A stretch of 64,000 nt of DNA, from the NCBI RefSeq assembly GCF_002158865.1, contig NZ_CP021455.1, forward strand, positions 2,914,001-2,978,000, in the 5' to 3' direction. This DNA is from Comamonas serinivorans. GTDB taxonomy: Bacteria > Pseudomonadota > Gammaproteobacteria > Burkholderiales > Burkholderiaceae_C. The position numbers and the translations under genes were made by a program. The notes under the pieces are model-generated. The model was not told the origin of the DNA, did not search any database, and saw nothing but the letters and a program-made list of their open reading frames with translations. How positions within the stretch are numbered: position 1 is the first letter of the stretch; each line of letters begins with the position of its first letter. Shown one piece after another: positions 61,658 through 64,000 of the stretch.

Positions 61658-62635
61658 TCAGACCGGGCGGATGCCGATGGACTGGCCCAGCGCCAGCCAC
61701 TGGGCCGCATCGGCCAGCACCTGCTGGTGCACGCGTGCCGGCTCGATGACCAGCGCCTCGGCGCCACGCGCGGTCAGCGCGGCCTGGTACTCAGGCTGCA
61801 GCATGGCCTGGTACAGCGCCTGGCGCAGGCGCGCCAGCACCGGCGCGGGCGTTCGGGCGTGCACCTGCAGCGACAGCCAGAACTTGAGGTCGACGGCCGG
61901 CAAGCCCGCCTGCTGCATGGTGGGCACGTCGGGGACCAGCGGCAGGCGCTCGCCGGCCGTCACGGCCAGGCCTTTGAGCTTGCGGCCCTGGATGAGGCCA
62001 ACCGAGGTCGTCAGGCTGTCGAACAGGAAGTCGACGTTGCCGGCCATCACGTCGGCACTGGCCGGTGCGCTGCCCTTGTAGGGCACCGGCACGGCCTCGA
62101 TGCCGGCGGCCCGCAGGAACATGGCGCCATACAGGTGGGACGAGCTGCCGCCGCCGAACGTGGCGTAGGTCAGCCGGCCGGGCTGCCGGCGGGCCAAGGC
62201 GACCAGCTCGGCCACGGTGTTCACCCCCAGCTTGTCGGGGTGCACCACCAGCACGTTGGGCACCACCGAGGCGATGCCCAGCGTCACCAGGTCGCGGCCC
62301 GGGCTGTAGCGCAGCTGGGGGTAGAGCAAGGGGTTGATGGCCTGCATGCCCACGGTGTTGAGCAGGATGCTGCCGCCATCGGCCGGGGCATCGACCACCT
62401 GCTGGGCGCCGATGTTGCCATTGGCACCGGGTTTGTTCTCCACGATGACCGGCTGCCCCAGGGTCTTGGCCAGGTGCAGGGCCGCCAGCCGCCCCGTGAA
62501 ATCGCCGGGCCCGCCAGGCGCAAACGGCACGACCAGGCGCACCGGTGTGTCGGTGCTGGCCTGGGCCCACAGGGGTGTGGCGGCGGCCAGCGCGATGCCG
62601 GCCTGCGCCAGAACATGGCGGCGTTGGGGGTTCAT
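61658..62635 (-). CDS. Bug/TctC-family periplasmic receptor
   Basis: A 325-residue periplasmic binding protein. Signal peptide MNPQRRHVLAQAGIALAAATPLWAQA; mature protein with TPVRLVVPFAPGGPGDFTGR, VIVENKPGANGNIGAQQVV and PVPYKGSAPASADVMAGNVDFLFDSL. The ATG at 62635 is preceded by GGAGACACCC. It is the first gene of a unit with CaiB and crotonase genes, divergent from a LysR gene: the usual design of betaproteobacterial catabolic modules in which the Bug protein presents the acid to a carrier encoded elsewhere. Confidence 0.9.
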   Translation of the reverse strand: MNPQRRHVLAQAGIALAAATPLWAQASTDTPVRLVVPFAPGGPGDFTGRLAALHLAKTLGQPVIVENKPGANGNIGAQQVVDAPADGGSILLNTVGMQAINPLLYPQLRYSPGRDLVTLGIASVVPNVLVVHPDKLGVNTVAELVALARRQPGRLTYATFGGGSSSHLYGAMFLRAAGIEAVPVPYKGSAPASADVMAGNVDFLFDSLTTSVGLIQGRKLKGLAVTAGERLPLVPDVPTMQQAGLPAVDLKFWLSLQVHARTPAPVLARLRQALYQAMLQPEYQAALTARGAEALVIEPARVHQQVLADAAQWLALGQSIGIRPV

Positions 62636-62745
62636 GGGTGTCTCCATCGGGGTCATGCCGCGACTGTGAGGGCGCACGCCATAACCGTCAAAGACGGAGT
62701 GTTGATGAAGTTCATAATGAATGCTTATGTCTCTGCCCCACTCCC

Positions 62746-63693
62746 ATGTCGCTTGACGTGCGCGGCCTGCGCTGCTTCCTCGCCGTCTGCACCACGCAGT
62801 CGATGACGCGTGCCGCCGAGGCCATGCACATGGCCCAGCCGGCCATGAGCATGCAGATCAAGAACCTGGAGGCCCAGCTCGGCGTGGTGCTGTTCGACCG
62901 CGGCCAGCGCGGCACCACGCTGACGCCGGCCGGGCGCCGCTTCGAGCTGCGGGCGCGCGAGCTGCTGGACGCGCTGCAGGGCGCCATCGACGAGGTGCGC
63001 GGGCTGGACGCGCGCCCTGCCGGCCCCGTCACGCTGGGGTTGCCGCAATCCATGTCGCGCCTGCTGACCGTGCGCCTGGTGGCCGACACCCTGCAGCGCT
63101 GGCCCGACATCAAGCTGCAGGTGGCCGAGCTCAGCAGCGGCTTCGTGCCGCAGCTGCTGGCACGGGGCGAGCTCGACATCGGCATGACCTTTGAGCGCCA
63201 CGACAGCCCGAACATGGCCTATGCCCAGGTCGCCGAGGAGCAGCTGGTGCTGGTGGGCCCGCCGGGCGCGCTGCCGCCAGGCCCCGGCGGCACGCTGAGC
63301 ACTGTGCCGCTGGCGCGCCTGACGGCGCTGCGCCTGGTGATGCCGGGCCGCGAGCACGGCCTGCGCATCCTGATCGACCGCGTGGCGCTGGCCAACCAGG
63401 TGGCGCTGGACCCCGTGGCCGAGGTGAACGCCATCCACCAGATCCTGGACGTGGTGGCCAGCGGCGTGGCGCACAGCGTGTTGTCGTATGCGGCCGTCAC
63501 CCAGGCCCACCAGGCCGGCCGGGTGTCGGTCGCGCACATCGTTTCGCCCGAGCTGGTGCGGCCCATCTACCTGGCCGGCACCCTGAACCAGGAGCCCACG
63601 GCCGCCGTGTCGGCGGTGCGCAACCTGGTGCGCGACACCACGCGGGCCCTGATCGCCTCGGGCGAATGGCCGGCCGTGCGCGCCCCGGCCTGA
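62746..63693 (+). CDS. LysR-family transcriptional regulator
   Basis: A 315-residue LysR regulator whose helix-turn-helix is at about residues 5-62 (LRCFLAVCTTQSMTRAAEAMHMAQPAMSMQIKNLEAQLGVVLFDRGQRG). The effector domain follows (PVTLGLPQSMSRLL). It is divergent from the Bug-CaiB-crotonase cluster with 110 bp between the starts, so it very probably controls that cluster in response to its substrate. The ATG at 62746 is the first Met consistent with the family N-terminus. Confidence 0.9.
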   Translation: MSLDVRGLRCFLAVCTTQSMTRAAEAMHMAQPAMSMQIKNLEAQLGVVLFDRGQRGTTLTPAGRRFELRARELLDALQGAIDEVRGLDARPAGPVTLGLPQSMSRLLTVRLVADTLQRWPDIKLQVAELSSGFVPQLLARGELDIGMTFERHDSPNMAYAQVAEEQLVLVGPPGALPPGPGGTLSTVPLARLTALRLVMPGREHGLRILIDRVALANQVALDPVAEVNAIHQILDVVASGVAHSVLSYAAVTQAHQAGRVSVAHIVSPELVRPIYLAGTLNQEPTAAVSAVRNLVRDTTRALIASGEWPAVRAPA

Positions 63694-64000
63694 GGCCCTC
63701 GCGCTGCGCCCTGCGCCCGCACACCAGCCGCGGTGCTGGGGCCAGACCAGCGTAACAGGTCGCACGCGATGGCCGCGCGGCATCCGGCATGCGCCGCGCC
63801 GCCTGCTCGCCAAGCGCGCGGCGGCCCCTTCGCGCCCTTCACGCGCGTGTCACCTGTCGCCGAGTGCCCGCGCCCCTGCCGCGCCCCCGGCGCAGCGTTC
63901 ATCGCCCAGGTCCGGGCAAACCGGCAGGCCAGCAGGCGCTGGTCGAAGCGCCACCCTGTGCGCCGCAGATGGCACACAGTGTGCATGTGAAATTGAAGTA
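63694..64000. other. Window end, nothing recognised
   Basis: About 307 GC-rich bp after the LysR gene. No supported gene reaches the window edge; the next gene, if any, starts outside. Confidence 0.4.

Overview
The window is a high-GC stretch of chromosome from a betaproteobacterium, most likely of the Comamonadaceae (Burkholderiales). The evidence is the gene orders der-hfq-hflX and cysI-DUF934-cysH-cysD-cysN, two Bug/TctC-type receptors, a BktB-type thiolase, CaiB/BaiF CoA-transferases beside LysR regulators, and the codon bias. This placement comes from gene content and protein character, not from a database search. No phage, plasmid replication gene, transposase, rRNA or tRNA was recognised.

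Layout. 1-10.3 kb: a partial YejA-like peptide-binding protein, fabI, a DUF6348-like and a DUF2004-like protein, an OYE-family oxidoreductase, an RluA-type pseudouridine synthase, an SDR, ppk2, bktB and a Bug receptor. 10.4-18.3 kb: CsbD, a small secreted Cys protein, a LysR, gluQRS, the rpsP-rimM pair (without trmD-rplS), a TM2 protein and the pit/DUF47 phosphate uptake pair. 18.5-30.6 kb: a second DUF2004-like protein, an HSL-type hydrolase, a lipoprotein with a hydratase fold, an iron alcohol dehydrogenase, acs, a ModA-like lipoprotein, pmbA, darP, mog and a YigZ protein. 30.8-31.2 kb: a short type I-E-like CRISPR array with no cas genes in the window. 31.2-36 kb: hflX, hfq and der, then a WYL regulator with a GST. 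36-40 kb: TRAP permeases (dctQ carries an apparent frameshift) and a PhyH dioxygenase. 40-47 kb: an aromatic/aspartate aminotransferase and the assimilatory sulfate reduction operon. 47-58 kb: fdxA with a TrxR-like ferredoxin reductase, hisC, a LysR, pdxH, an AEC carrier, msrA, an acetyltransferase, a Pcm-like methyltransferase, a rhodanese and a TolC protein. 58-64 kb: two CaiB/BaiF CoA-transferases, an enoyl-CoA hydratase, a Bug receptor and a divergent LysR, which together look like a CoA-thioester catabolic module.

The strongest feature not explained by genes is a family of about 50-bp palindromic elements. I count 18 clear copies plus two doubtful ones. Each has outer GTAT/ATAC ends, inner arms close to TGCCGTT and AACGGCA, and a nearly invariant length. 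Thirteen of the 18 lie within 30 nt of a stop codon. One provides the stop codon of hisC, and one is a perfect 26-bp-arm palindrome exactly between two convergent genes. They look like a lineage-specific REP-type element used as 3'-end hairpins. A second unexplained signal is a set of mutually exclusive stems directly upstream of the der start codon.
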